Source of the DNA: Chytridium lagenaria
Taxonomy: Eukaryota; Chytridiomycota; Chytridiomycetes; Chytridiales; Chytridiaceae
Assembly: GCA_025449115.1 (NCBI GenBank)
Contig: JAHLKC010000052.1
Coordinates: 172,580-236,579, forward strand
DNA length: 64,000 nucleotides
Direction: 5' to 3'
In this document: positions 35,508-46,755 of the stretch, piece by piece
How positions within the stretch are numbered: the stretch's first letter is position 1
How the letters are laid out: every line of letters starts with the position of its first letter
Position numbers and translations under genes: made by a program
The notes under the pieces: model-generated
What the model saw: only the letters and a program-made list of their open reading frames with translations
The model's database searches: none
What the model was told of the DNA's origin: nothing

Positions 35508-36113
35508 AGGAGTCAAAGCTATTTCACTGTTTCACGAATGCCCAGAGTCTAAAGGCTCTTGTGTCGAGCTTTCGTTATAAACTGCTTTTTTTTTTTGCAT
35601 CCCGTCTTTCTTTTTATCTCATCCCCTCTCTCGCCAAATTGTGTTATACCAGCAATTCCCACTATTAAAGATCCTTATTTCTGCAATATTGAATATGATA
35701 TTCATTTTATCTATGTTTCATCGGAAAAATGAATAGTTTACATTATTTCCAAGGGATAACCTAGATTTGTTGATATATGCGCTATCTCAAAGCTATGTTC
35801 AATGATCACAGTTTCATCAAATCCCAACATAGAATCAACAATTTACAATAAATGCCTAATTTTATTATCACGACGTAAAACGAATGAGGTTATGAAAACG
35901 AGTGAATACAATAATATCAAAAGCAGTCGTGACGAGGGAGGGAGAAACTACCTAAGCGACCACCGATCCTATCTTTAAAAAAAAAAACAAAAAACCGAAG
36001 AAGGAAGAGACCAGAGATAAAAACTGAAACATATGTTTGTAACGGGAGGAACATGATAAGGGTATATACAGAGTACAAATGTGAAAGAGCTTGCTTCCAT
36101 GTAGCCAATTCAT
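35508..36113. other. Convergent intergenic region, nothing recognised
   Basis: T-rich and A-rich stretches containing the two 3' ends. No gene or repeat supported. Confidence 0.5.
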
Positions 36114-36985
36114 TTACCAGCAATAAGGTCCACCCCAGTACATACTGTTCACAGCCATCGCCCCGAAAGCACCAGCTGCGAGTCCCACCCCAACTCCGGG
36201 GAAAAACGGATCATAATAACCACGCCCAGCATACAATCCACCTCCGTAGAGCCCTCCACCGTAGAGCCCTCCACCGTAGAGCCCTCCACCGTAAAACCCA
36301 CCCCCGTACATTCCTCCTCCGTACAAACCTCCACCGTAAAGCCCAGGCGTCTCAATAATCACTGTTTGTGGTGCCTGCTGCACTATCACCGGCTGTTGCT
36401 GCTGCTGCTGCACATACTGTGGCTGTAATGGAGCATATTGCGGGATCATTGGGGGTTGGGGGGGAGGTTGATAAGAAGCAGGGTAACCCTGTGCAACTTG
36501 TTGAGGGGGTGGATGTGGAGGTGGAACGAAAGTAGCGCGGTTGGATTGCTCTTCTTCAGCTTGTAGTCTTATAGCAAGTTCTTCGTCAATTTGCAATTGG
36601 GCGATACGACGAGCGTATGCTTCGTCGGATTGAATCGTGGTTTGCCGTACGGGTGGTTTTGAAAGGGTCGATGGTTTTGGACGAGGATCCTCCCATGTTG
36701 ATATAGCTGTCTTTGTGTCTATGGTTTTGGATGTCAGAGTGGTGGGGGTGGAATTCGTAACTTAAAAAAAAGGTCCTCACCAACGTAAAACGGACGGTTT
36801 GTTTTGGGATCGTAGCGCAGGACCCAACCTTCAGGGAGAGGTTGAGTATGGTTTTGGAGTTCTTGCATTGGAGGTTGGAGGAAATGCCTGGATGGGTCTG
36901 TGTCGTCCATGTCGAGGAGGTTCTTGGTGTCGTTCGGCATCGTTATGAGGTTGAGGTTAGTGTTTTGCACAACTCGAGTCGCCAC
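36114..36985 (-). CDS. WW-domain protein with UIM-like helix and GLYGGG repeats
   Basis: The start at 36985 (MATRVVQNTNLNLITMPNDT) may be displaced to the internal Met in MPNDTKNLLDMDD. The WW domain spans intron 36719-36780: LPEGWVLRYDPKTNRPFYV joined to DTKTAISTWEDPRP, with both signature Trp residues and the Pro. Then QSDEAYARRIAQLQIDEELA and IRLQAEEEQ form a charged helix of ubiquitin-interacting type (moderate). A Pro/Gln-rich stretch and about eight GLYGGG-like repeats follow, ending GPYCW. WW domains bind proline-rich PPxY/PPLP ligands. Architecture suggests an adaptor around ubiquitin ligase or endocytic proteins; the partner is unknown. Confidence 0.75.
36236..36345 (-). repeat. 15-18 bp minisatellite encoding GLYGGG units
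   Basis: About seven near-identical units (GAGCCCTCCACCGTA-type on the + strand) encode repeated Gly-Leu-Tyr-Gly-Gly. Units are almost identical, suggesting recent expansion or ongoing slippage. Confidence 0.8.
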
Positions 36986-37043
36986 AAGTCACAAGCACAC
37001 AAATTCAAAAAAACCCTGGGCAAGTTTTCGAACTCTAATAATA

Positions 37044-37066
37044 TAAATAAATAAATAAATAAATAA
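37044..37066 (+). repeat. (AAAT)n microsatellite
   Basis: ATAAATAAATAAATAAATAA-type tract in the divergent intergenic region upstream of the ankyrin gene. Confidence 0.7.
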
Positions 37067-37125
37067 GCACACAACCTTTTCGTTCTCGGTTTGACTCCGT
37101 CATCTCCTTTGGCTGGCGATACTTG

Positions 37126-38696
37126 ATGTCAGAGCAAACGTTCGTTCTTCCGGGCCCTTCTCCCATCGGATGGGTTTCCATCTCTGACGCACATGGTCCA
37201 AAGGTGAGCTCGAATTGACCAGCGATTCTGTTTTCTTCCATGACTAATTGATCTTTGGATTAGCCTCTTGGAAGTGCAAACATCCTTGATCTACCTACTG
37301 AAGTGATGACGAAAATCATTTGTGCACCTCAAATCAACCCTCCTTTCGGCCGACTTCGTCCGATCAATCGACTTCGTTTGTTGTGCAGAATCTCTACCAC
37401 ATGTCGGTGTCTTCGCAAGTTATTGTGGGAAACTCCATATGCTATCGCTAGAGCCATTCTTGCGCAGAATGAGTGGGATGTCGTCGAAGCTATCAACTTC
37501 TACATTACGATAAAGTTGGGAAGGCATCTGTTTGGGAATAGCTTTGATATGGACATACTTCGTAGTATTATCGGAAAACGAGGTCTAAGCGGCTTAGAGA
37601 TGCAATCCATCCTCATCAAAATGGTCGAAAAACGGGACTTTGTTTTTACACATTTTTTTTTGGACATGGGTGCTGCGAGCGGTTCAGATTTGACTCCAGT
37701 CCTTAAAAAAGCGGTCGGCAGGCATGACTTGAAGATGACGATGGTCGTCTTGAATGCTGGGGCCGTGGTAAAAGATGATGCTGAGGGGTCTCACATTTTG
37801 GATAGCGCCATCAGCGGAAACAGAACAACTGATGGAGTCGGTCTTGAAATCGCCCGGATACTTCTTGCACGCGGTCTGACGTTTGACCACCCCGTCCTTC
37901 TAAAGTCTTTCTGGATGTACGTTGAATGGAACAATTTTCTCCCGGTTCAATTCATGATAGAGCATGGGGTGAATGTTAATGGGGTGAATGTTTATGCTCC
38001 TGATGTTTCTCTGAGGACGGCACTCACCAAGGCATGCCAAAAAAAATCTAACGGAAATGTCTCGCATTCTCATCGCTGCAGGAGCAGACGTTAATTACGG
38101 TCGTGGCCTTCCACTTTGCTACGCAGCTTCCCAACGCAAATCGTGAACTTTTTGATTTGCTGGTTTCAAACGGGGCCGATGTGAGGAGCATACCGCATGG
38201 ACGCAAGGGGCCGATCGCAGAATTGTGTGGGTCTGATAAGCCGGAAGTCAACCTCGAGTTTCTGCAGCATTTAATCGATATCGGATGTACGGTTGACGGA
38301 GAGGAAGGCAGTCGAGCGTTGCTTCATTCCATGAGTTTTCGGAGGATCAGCTTTGTTGAACCTTTGAGGAAAGGGGGGGCAAGGGCTAATTCATTGGCTT
38401 TGTACATTGCGTGTGAAAATGGGCTTATTGAAGTGGTAGAAATGTTTCTTGATGATGGTGTGAGGTTGAACCCGGCGTCGCGAAGAACTGCCTTCGCTAT
38501 CGAAGCTTTGACCAAGTTGGGGAGAGGTGATTTGGCAAAAAAGGTCTCGAATAATTTGCAGGATCCTGCTGGATTTCTTTTATGTGGTAGATATTTACCA
38601 AATAGAAATTCGTATATAATCATCTGGGCCAGCGTAGAGGCTCGAAAAAAAATACAGGAGGATAGAAAATCAAAGGGCATCATTAATATAGCGTGA
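37126..38696 (+). CDS. F-box-like/ankyrin-repeat protein A
   Basis: Exon 1 (37126-37203) MSEQTFVLPGPSPIGWVSIS, intron 37204-37263, then LGSANILDLPTEVMTKIICA and LRLLCRISTTCRCLRKLLW, an F-box-like N-terminus. A series of weak ankyrin repeats follows (e.g. LVSNGADVRSIPHGRKGPI, YIACENGLIEVVEMFLDDGV). The frame breaks in the A8 run at 38039-38046, where the correct frame reads RILIAAGADVNYGRGLPLCY, and near 38145, after which NRELFDLLVSNGADV continues. Ends GIINIA at 38696. F-box/ankyrin combinations usually link a substrate to an SCF ligase through Skp1; no target is evident. Tandem with a second gene of the same architecture. Confidence 0.7.
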
Positions 38697-38826
38697 TGCC
38701 GAAGCGTCATCAAAATAACCGGCCAAAAGGAGAGCAGGAAAAATTTATGTTAGTGGCTGTGATAAGTGTTCCCAGCATTACTTAAAAAATGGAGGCACTC
38801 GCCAGTACCATCATCATTCTGGCAAC

Positions 38827-40548
38827 ATGTCTCTCCTTCCGAATCTAGCTTCTGAGCTTGTACTGGCAATATTTGCGAGGTGCGATATCAAGTCACTCGC
38901 TGCTCTGTCATCCGCTTGCTCTCGCTTCTACTCTCTATCCAACGATGCGTCTGCAAGCCTGCAATTGCTTGAACGCCTGGTCCATCTCCGTTACTTTGGT
39001 TACCTTCGGTTTTGTTTGGCAACCAATACACCGGCCGACAAGAGTGGTGAATGGCTCGCCCATGCTATCGCCGACACAAGGATAAAAGAGGATGTTGTGT
39101 TTGGTTACCACAACCCGTATGCCCCACAGGCGTTTCTCCAATGTCCACCTTACCAGAACTCATGCCCCGAGTATGGCATCTTTGACGTTAAGCTTTGGAA
39201 GGCGCAAGCCGGCACCTCTCACTCCATCCGCATCATCAACGAAACGGGTTTCATCAGGGAACCAAAGCGATCTGGGTTCACCCCTTTTGCTCTACGCAGT
39301 CCTAGCCGGGTGGGTGGCGGGGGTCAAGATTCTTCTTCGCCGGAAAAACTGCAGTGATCGACCACGACGGTCATCATCGGAATATTCTTCACATTGCCGC
39401 AGCATCAGGTTCTCCGGCAATGCTGAAGCTCATTCTAGGACTTTACCGACACGACCAGGACCGACTTGACGCAGATCTTCTTCAACGAGATCTATCATAC
39501 CGCCTTCCTCTTCACTATGCATGCATTGCTGGCTTTCCTCCCTCTGAAGAACTGACTAATCTGATGTCGAGGACTCCATACCCACGCCCGCAGGAACAGA
39601 GTATCAACAAGTTCGCACTGGCGGACAAAACGGGCGAAGAATCCTTGATTTATCTCTGCGCACAATTCGGACACACTGAAATGCTTAAAGCTGTGGTTGA
39701 ACACTATCAGAACACTGAAGGCGTCGAAATTCTCATGCACGACCCCATGAACACCGCCTCTTTGTTGACGCCTCTCCATATTGCTGCACTCTCTGGTCAT
39801 TATGATTGTGTGGAATATCTGTTGAAAGCTTTCCCAACCACTTCTGATGCTGTCGAAGGAGTGACTGGACCTCGGTCGGGTGCGTCGGTGGACATGTACT
39901 GCTCTTATGCAACCCTGTCTATTCTGTATGTAGAACCAATCACGCCTCTATTGATGGCTTGTGTGGGCGGCCACGAAGATGTCGTGAAGCTTCTTGTGGA
40001 TTCGGGTGCCAATGTCGATGGATTAGGCGGAAACACCGTGCAGGGTAAGAATCCTTTGTTACGTATGGCAACTTTCTAGCATCATTCTTTTAACCTCTTA
40101 AATTTCTTTTACTACAGAGTTCCCGACCACAACTCAGTACGCAATGACGCCTGGTGCAAACCTTAGCATTAGTAGCAAACACGATATCTACTCTTCAAAT
40201 TCAATTCCCTCCCCGCTGGGAGAAGCTGCTCGATCCTCACACCCGGATATTGTAACGTTCCTTCTTGAGCGCGGCGCTAATCCAAACGGCGTGGGGCTAT
40301 CTTCAAGTATATCTCCACTCTCCTGGGCCAAAGCTATTCATAAGGCCGAAAACACGATCAAGTCCAAAAAAGTGTTATCGCTTTTGACGCGATCAGCAGG
40401 AGCTATTCAAATCGGTGATGTTCGAGAAGCAGAAAGGATGGAATATGCGAGAGTTAAACGATCTCTGATGTGTGAGTTAAAGTTTGGACGGTTGGAATAT
40501 CTTTGGAAAAGGAGGGTTCATGATCTCGAGGATGAAGGATGTAAGTAA
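38827..40548 (+). CDS. F-box/ankyrin-repeat protein B
   Basis: MSLLPNLASELVLAIFARCD followed by IKSLAALSSACSRFYSLSND is a clear F-box-type start. Ankyrin repeats: NILHIAAASGSPAMLKLIL, LPLHYACIAGFPPSEELTNL, SLIYLCAQFGHTEMLKAVV, TPLHIAALSGHYDCVEYLL, TPLLMACVGGHEDVVKLLVD. Intron 40045-40117. Then PLGEAARSSHPDIVTFLLER and a basic C-terminal tail ending HDLEDEGCK. Two single-base breaks, near 39283 and in the A5 run near 39345, displace the frame between the F-box and ankyrin parts; reading across restores YAVLAGWVAGVKILLRRK. Probably a duplicate-family member with protein A. Expected SCF substrate receptor; no substrate is inferred. Confidence 0.78.
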
Positions 40549-40930
40549 TGATATAAATTTGAACTTCATGTGGTGATTACTGATTTGGATGTTTGTATCA
40601 TCAAAGCATGAACAGCCATTATGCGATATTGTGCTGATGGCATTTAACTGGACTTTCGATTGACATTGTAATGAAGTTTAGATATGTTCAAACCGCTGTT
40701 TTATGATACAGAATAGACTTATGTTCTATAAGAATTTGCATAAGAACTATATTTAGCAGTTATTATATTGATTGTATTTATTTTTATTTTTTTTTGACTT
40801 TGTTGTCGCCGTCCAATATCTATTGCTTTGTTGGAATGTGTATTCTGTCTTTCAGATATCTCAAAAGCGGTATTGTATATCAGCTATAACGGGAACGTTG
40901 TAGGCAGGTAAATAGTTCAGTATGGTGTAT

Positions 40931-41431
40931 TTACAATCCAATAATGATTCCCTTCGGGTGGACTCCATATGTTTCATTAACCCTGGCCTCTTCACGCCCT
41001 GCATTCTAGGCATCCTGCAGCATGATTATGAATAAATATCATGTTTAGGAAGTAAGTTTCTTGCACGGCGCGATATCGTTCGACAACTGTTTTCAAATCG
41101 TAAACTCCCATGGCATCGATAAACACGTCGGCAAGACGGCCAATTCTTCCTTTACAATTTGAAAAAGAAGAAGATAAGAATCAACAAAATACGTCAACAA
41201 AATACGTCTACATGTTCACGCCTTTAAAATTCAACATGCGAAGCCGACCGGAATTTAGCAAACAACAAAACTTACTTTGAAAGTCATGCCATGTGAAGAC
41301 TTTATGCAAATGCTCACGCCTTCCACCATTTCCACAAGCATGAGATGGCTCAAAAACTCGGGTACTCACTACTATGGTTTAGATCCATTTTCCAAAATGA
41401 CATAAGGACAAGCCTTCGAAAGGAAATTCAT
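40931..41431 (-). CDS. Small three-exon gene of unknown function, too short to show as long frames
   Basis: Found by reading the gap on the minus strand. Exon 1 (41276-41431): MNFLSKACPYVILENGSKP, then after a one-base break near 41374 IVVSTRVFEPSHACGNGGRR and HLHKVFTWHDFQ. Canonical GTAAGT donor at 41275. Intron 41150-41275. Exon 2 continues RRIGRLADVFIDAMGVYDLK and TVVERYRAVQ. A final exon may read NAGREEARVNETYGVHPKG before stopping at 40931-40933, but the second intron is not securely placed. Sequence character (amphipathic helix, protein-like composition in one frame over three blocks) supports coding. No family is recognised. Confidence 0.4.
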
Positions 41432-41686
41432 TTCCTAAAAAAGACAAAAAAGGCGGCATAGTATTTGAGAAGAAAAAATAAAAAAGAGAGCAAATAATTC
41501 CAAGCCTCCAAAGGAAAACAAGGTTGGCCATTAACCTTTTAACCTAACCCTTACAGGAAGCCCTGGACAAAAATGTTTATAAACTGACACCAAATCCCCC
41601 CACGTATAGCACATTTCCCAGTAACTGAAGTTCCAGATCCTTCCCACACTCCGCATCACCTTGATTCGCTCGCCGTCACATTAAAG

Positions 41687-41932
41687 ATGAAGTGCACCAT
41701 CCAATTCCTTCTATTCCTCCTCATCGCACTCGTTTTTGTCACGCAATCCGAAGCTATCGTCTGTAGGAAGGGTAATGAGGGCGTCGCTAAAACCTGCCAC
41801 ACCTTCTGCAAATGCACTCCCCACATGAAATGCAAGAAAAATATCGAGACTTTGTGCTGGTCCGCATGCGCCTGCACTCCTCAAGAGATTGGCTGCAAGG
41901 TTTCAGACAGGATGTGCTTCATCGAGTTGTGA
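41687..41932 (+). CDS. Small secreted cysteine-rich protein with an internal duplication
   Basis: 81 codons, no intron, ATG at 41687. MKCTIQFLLFLLIALVFVTQ is a strong signal peptide with likely cleavage after SEA. The mature ~58 residues contain 10 cysteines (about 17%). Two halves share a pattern: CHTFCKCTPHMKCK and CWSACACTPQEIGCK, i.e. CxxxCxCTPx3-4CK. This suggests an internal duplication forming two disulfide modules. No known family (hydrophobin, cerato-platanin, defensin) fits its spacing. A secreted structural or interaction protein is plausible but unproven. It lies next to the rapidly evolving F-box/ankyrin genes. Confidence 0.8.
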   Translation: MKCTIQFLLFLLIALVFVTQSEAIVCRKGNEGVAKTCHTFCKCTPHMKCKKNIETLCWSACACTPQEIGCKVSDRMCFIEL

Positions 41933-42841
41933 AAGCATTTCGAACTTCGATTCGAGACGCCAATGCTTAAAAATCTGCGTTAAATTCAGGAGCCCTCTTT
42001 ACGGATTTTGCACCCTCTTTGTGGCTTTTATTCTTTTTTATTTTTATTTTTATTTTTATTTTTTTATAAATGTTATTTATTGGAAAAAGAAAAACCTTAA
42101 TAAAAAAAGTCTTTCAAACCTCCCGCGCGTGAAGGAAGCCGAAACGTTCAATTCAAAATAACAAGCTTAAGCCTTCATGTCCCGTTCTGGGCTCCGGCAA
42201 TAGATCGAGTGATATGTGAGAGAAGCATTACAAGTAAAGTGATGGAGCAATTAGGGATTCAGGGAAGAAGGTGGGAAAACTCATGAGTCTTACGGGGAAA
42301 TCCATCAGAGGGTCATTGTTTCATCGAGATAACTGGGCAATTAACATTTTAAGGTACAATGGAAAAAAGAGGAAACATGCTATCTTCAGCAACATTTGGA
42401 CGGCGATTTTCAGTTAATCTATCATTCATTCAACTTCAGTCGACCTGATTCCGGTGTTTTCACTGCTTTTCGTCATTGATCTTTTTCGTTTTGCTGCTGC
42501 CTTGCATGGGCTTTTTGCCCCTTTTACTTTTGTAATGCTTTTTAGGCTTCCATAATATTGAGGGGAACTTAAAGCAATCCATGTTGTGTGTGCAAAACAA
42601 TCTATTTACGCGCCTGCTGAGTGCTTTCGCTTACGGTAAATTACCTTAAGTGACGAAGATCGTCAACGAAGAGGTTCAGTGCTTGTAGCGTCAAAGTGGA
42701 TTTTTGTTCCTTTTCTCTAAAATTGGAAAGAAATATATTGCCAAGGCGGGAGCTGTGCCGTATCCCTCTATAAAAAGCACTAACCTTGATAGCGAGTTTT
42801 CTCAATCCACATCATGCCTTTACTCAGTTGCTCTTAGATCC
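41933..42841. other. Intergenic; nothing recognised
   Basis: 3' untranslated region of the secreted peptide (TTTTTATTTTTATTTT near 42030), then moderately AT-rich spacer up to the F-box/LRR-like gene. Confidence 0.5.
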
Positions 42842-44595
42842 TAGTCCATTCTCTTCCTGCCGCTGCTCAGCGACAAGATATCTTAAGAATTGCTGGAGTC
42901 AACAAACAGCTTCGTCTCACCTTCTACCCATATGCCTTCAGGACCATACGACAAGACGGTGATGTCAACCCAACACCATATCCCGGGTTCTCCAAGTCTT
43001 CAGCAGCTTCCCGGATATCACATTTCACGTTCAAGAAGTTGTCTTGTGAACATCCAAATTAGTGATAATATCGTCAATGCTCGAGCGCTCTTGTGCATCG
43101 TCGGCTCTACGTTGGAACGACTTACGCTTCGTGATGCATCAAACAACTTTAGAGACGTCGCCGCCGGACTCTCAGAGTTTTTCGTCGAAGCTCTTCAGCT
43201 CTCCCCAAATCTCAAAAGTCTCGATCTAGTTATTCAAAAGGGGAGTCAGAAGTGGTGGGCATCTGGTGGAAAGGAGGAATTGGCTATGGCAATAAGTGGC
43301 TTATCCAAGCTCAAAAACCTTTCAGCAAGCTGTGGTAGTTACGATTGGGACAGGGAGTGGGCACTGATTTCACTTCGATGATGGTGGAAGGGCTGAAACC
43401 GGCTCAACTAAGCGAGGGCCTCGTTGTTAGATCACGCGAAAATGAGGTGGACACGTTGGTACGTCAAGTCGCAAAGCAGAAAGCTGTCAAGAGACTTGGC
43501 TTTTGCTTTACTCGCTACCTACTGCAGAAGGTCTAAACAAGGCGAGGGCACTCGCTTTATTTGCAGACTTTGATCGATTGCAGTCATTAAATGTGACCTT
43601 TTCGGGTTCACTTACATGTCATCGGCCTTTTCGCATCTCTCTAACCTGCGTCATCTCACCATGGGCAGCATGGAGTGTTATGATGAGAATGTCTGGAACA
43701 ACTTTAGCGAGGTTTTGAAATCTGGGAATTTGAGTCGATTGGAGTCTTTTGACTATTTCGCAGAAGATTGCTACGCAGGGAACGAGAAACCGGGCTTTTT
43801 CATCTTCTGAAAGATGGGAATGCACTCAAGAGATTTAGACTCGTATGCTCAGACCATTATTGCCAACAAGAGGACGTGATGCCCGCATTGGATGAGATCT
43901 TTGCCGATATGATTCCAAAGCAAAATCTTGAAAGCATACGCATTGTGTTTTATATGGCTGATCTCACGCTGCTTCGTTTCGCAAAGTTCATATCCGGTTG
44001 CAGAAAACTTAACGAACTTTACCTTCAAATCCCAACTCGAGAGGACTTATTTACGAGTGATGCCGATAGGTATCAGTTTCTTTCGGACATCACCTCAGCC
44101 CCGAGCTTGACCACACTCTCTCTTCCCCTCAAATTTCCGTCTGGTCGATTGGAGTTATTGGACCGTTGTGTTTTGCAGAGGCCTTTAGAACAACAACGTT
44201 TGAAAGAAGTGACCTTGAAAGTAGCATTGGACTCATGCCTTTTCCACGACCTCACAGTTTTCCTCGAACGACCGTCAAGCATTGAGTCGTTTGAAATTGA
44301 CATGGAGATAGTGGGGACCGCTTCGGCCCTCATCAAGTTCGAGTGGTGACCTGACATACCTCAACGAACCTGAAGTCTCTACAGCTGACCAAGTTTGGGC
44401 TATCTAGAAATGGGTACCGTCCGAACTTGATTCAGATGGTTAGCCAAGAGGCAAGGCGCTGCTATGCTGCCATGGAAATGTTTGCGTCGACGAGTAAGTT
44501 TCTCAAGGCCTTGCACCTTTACGGCATCAAATCACGGATGAAGAACATGCCGTTGCGCACCGAATCTGGAATGCAAGAGAAAAGAATGGGTTAGG
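42842..44595 (+). pseudogene. F-box/leucine-rich-repeat-like gene, frame-broken
   Basis: An F-box-like start is visible in one frame (AQRQDILRIAGVNKQLRLTF then YPYAFRTI, from ~42868), but the frame ends near 43060. The next frame has LRR-like helices (CIVGSTLERLTLRDASN, LQLSPNLKSLDLVI, GLSKLKNLSASCGSYD). A third frame covers YLLQK to 43536 and a fourth ALKRFRLVCSDHYCQQEDV to 44349 (LPLKFPSGRLELLDRCV). The tail KSLQLTKFGLSRNGYRPNLI reaches 44595. At least four frame changes occur. Whether this is a true pseudogene or a gene with consensus errors cannot be told. It appears related in layout to fungal F-box/LRR proteins. Confidence 0.55.
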
Positions 44596-44639
44596 GGATT
44601 TGCATGTATGTATTAATTACCAACGGGTATGTTCGTTGA

Positions 44640-45726
44640 TTAAATAAAGTGTCTCTCTCCACCGTTACGATTTCCATAATCTATGTTGAAGACGGAGGGT
44701 CTCCTGAAAGGCTATAGTCTGTTAGGGTGGAGCCTTCTATGATGGATGACTCGAGATTATGAGAAAGACTTTGTCCAAAGTCTAACTCCTTCAAATCCAC
44801 ACGTTGAGCTGGGAGCTTTGAAGATATCGGCGGTTTACTCTAATGTGGATATGAGACGTTCTTATCACTGTTTGTTCATCCTCTTCGACCTCCTCTCGGA
44901 TCATTTTTGTAGCGCTAACGGGTTACAGACCAATGTTCCCAGTCCAGTTAGAGGGCCTTGAACTCGGTTGACGTTGAGTCAGCATCTACTCAACGAGCCT
45001 GAACCATATGGAATAATCCAAGTTTCTTTAAAGTAAGATTTCCCACGCCATGACCTCTGTTATCGTGGACGTGGAGGAAGTCGTGAAAGCCAGTCTCGCC
45101 ATGTCGCCAAAATTATCACTATTAAAGCAGAAGATCCGATCATATGTGTATGTTGTTTGAGACTCATGGTATAGGATTTAGAAAGTAAAGTTTGGAGAAG
45201 ACGATAGTTTTAATTTCGCTTAGCTAGAGTATTGAATTATCTTGATTCTGGTACATGTAATGAGGAGAGTGAAGACGAGATGTCTCAAGTCGAATGTACT
45301 TCCAAGACTTCCAGTATCTGATATCTTCGTGCATGCTGAGGTCTAAGTTTCGCGGCCGTGATAGACATCGTGACGCAGTTGCAATTAGTGGTGAGTTCGA
45401 ATATTGCAGCTATTTGAGAATCGACACTAACCTTTTCGCGTCAATTAGAACGTATTTTACTTCAATATTTTACTTCATACATTTACTTCAATAAAAGTTT
45501 AAAACTATATACATGAGTTATTTGCATCAAATTCGGGGTTTTAAATTGACAACACTAGAAGAGGAGATACAGAACACAAAAAAGAAAGTAAAGGTTCCTG
45601 TAATAATCCCAGCAAAATGGATCAAAGAAAAAGCAGCTATCAGAGTATAACAGAGTCAACAAATTAGACGATGAAGATAAAATGATGAGTTCGAGGAAAA
45701 GTCGGGTTTTTAATAAAAGGATTCAC
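44640..45726. other. Intergenic, possible gene relic
   Basis: A short frame at 44746-44961 (LTPSNPHVELGALKISAVYS) looks protein-like but has no partner. AT-rich spacer from 45170. No feature supported. Confidence 0.4.
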
Positions 45727-46370
45727 TCAGACTTCTTTGGAGTGATCATGAGGGCAGAACAAATTCCAGTGATATTTGTCTTCGCAACGGCACTTTCGGC
45801 CACGGCTTACGCATGTTTTGCAGGGTTCTGGCGGGGGTTTAGACATATCATAAACCACCTTATTCTTTGTGCGATAGGTCATGACGCTGCTAGTAAAATC
45901 GTAACCTGGTCCGACGGCTATGACGTCACCTGTCGGAGAGCGAAGGATAGCTGCATTCGGTAGACGTGGATGATCGGGAATACTTGCAGTTGGCGAGTCG
46001 GAGTTGACGGACCGGCTAGGCTGAGGCCAGACAAGGCGGTTGCAACACTGTCTTCAACGCGTGACTCTGGTTTTGAGGGGGATGTCGAGAGTAGACGAAT
46101 ATCAGTTATAAAAGAAAATATTAAGATGTTTGTATGATAGCAGACGTGGATTATCCAAAAGTAGAAATATTAGAGTATAGTACCATTTGTTGAAGCGGCG
46201 CCGGTGTCGGGGCCAGAATTAGAACCAGAGCAAACCACAACGGAATTCTCGTGCGCTTCCTGAGCCTCAAGAGCGTCCAGCCTATCCATAACACGTCTCA
46301 TCTGTACAATGAGCTGCTCGACAGCGGCTCTAAGCGAGGCGATATTTTGGGAATCCGTACTGACAGTCAT
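45727..46370 (-). CDS. Small gene: coiled-coil N-terminus and C-terminal Cys motif, downstream of an LTR
   Basis: Starts MTVSTDSQNIASLRAAVEQL at 46370 and continues VQMRRVMDRLDALEAQEA, a clear leucine-heptad coiled coil. A probable intron follows near 46183 (GTACTA donor). The next frame reads ESRVEDSVATALSGLSLAGP (to a frame change near 45990), then NAAILRSPTGDVIAVGPGYD, and ends EPCKTCVSRGRKCRC plus CPHDHSKEV at 45727. The Cys motif resembles a short zinc site. Family not recognised; a coat-like retroelement remnant or a host gene is possible. Its promoter region matches the Copia LTR, so it may be LTR-driven. Confidence 0.5.
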
Positions 46371-46423
46371 GTTCTAGTAAATAATAAGAGTGAAGGGGAT
46401 GTTGCTTTAGCTGATTGATTGAT

Positions 46424-46755
46424 TGATGTGTGAAAATACGAAGAAAGAAGTTTGTTTGCATACCAAAGGTGTGAATAAAGAGTGATTAATTAAAGAGCTT
46501 GTGTGAAGTAAAATTTTGTGTCAACTACAGGAAAGGGCTTGCGTGTGCAAAAGTGAGTTTGGAGAGCAGAGGTGAGTGCTCCTTTTATATGCAGGCGCTG
46601 TTCTTCATTAGTCCTGCGGGCTGCTTCGGCATTTCTGACGAGACAGTTGAAGGATAGAGGTTCAAGCAATGTCAACTCAACGGGTGTAACATTTATTTAA
46701 GCTTGATTTCTCGATTACTTGTGTAACTTGTTTCTTCGTTTCTTTCACCCCGTTT
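46424..46755 (-). repeat. LTR-like sequence related to the Copia LTR, pointing into the small gene
   Basis: Shares the block order of 5421-5770: AAGTTTGTTTGCA, GGTGTGAATAAAGAGTG, GTGTCAACTA, CTCCTTTTATATGC (TATA), CTGCGGGCTGCTTC and CTTGTGTAACTTG. It diverges by substitutions and small indels. In minus sense the TATA element lies upstream of the ATG at 46370. No target duplication was identified. Confidence 0.7.
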
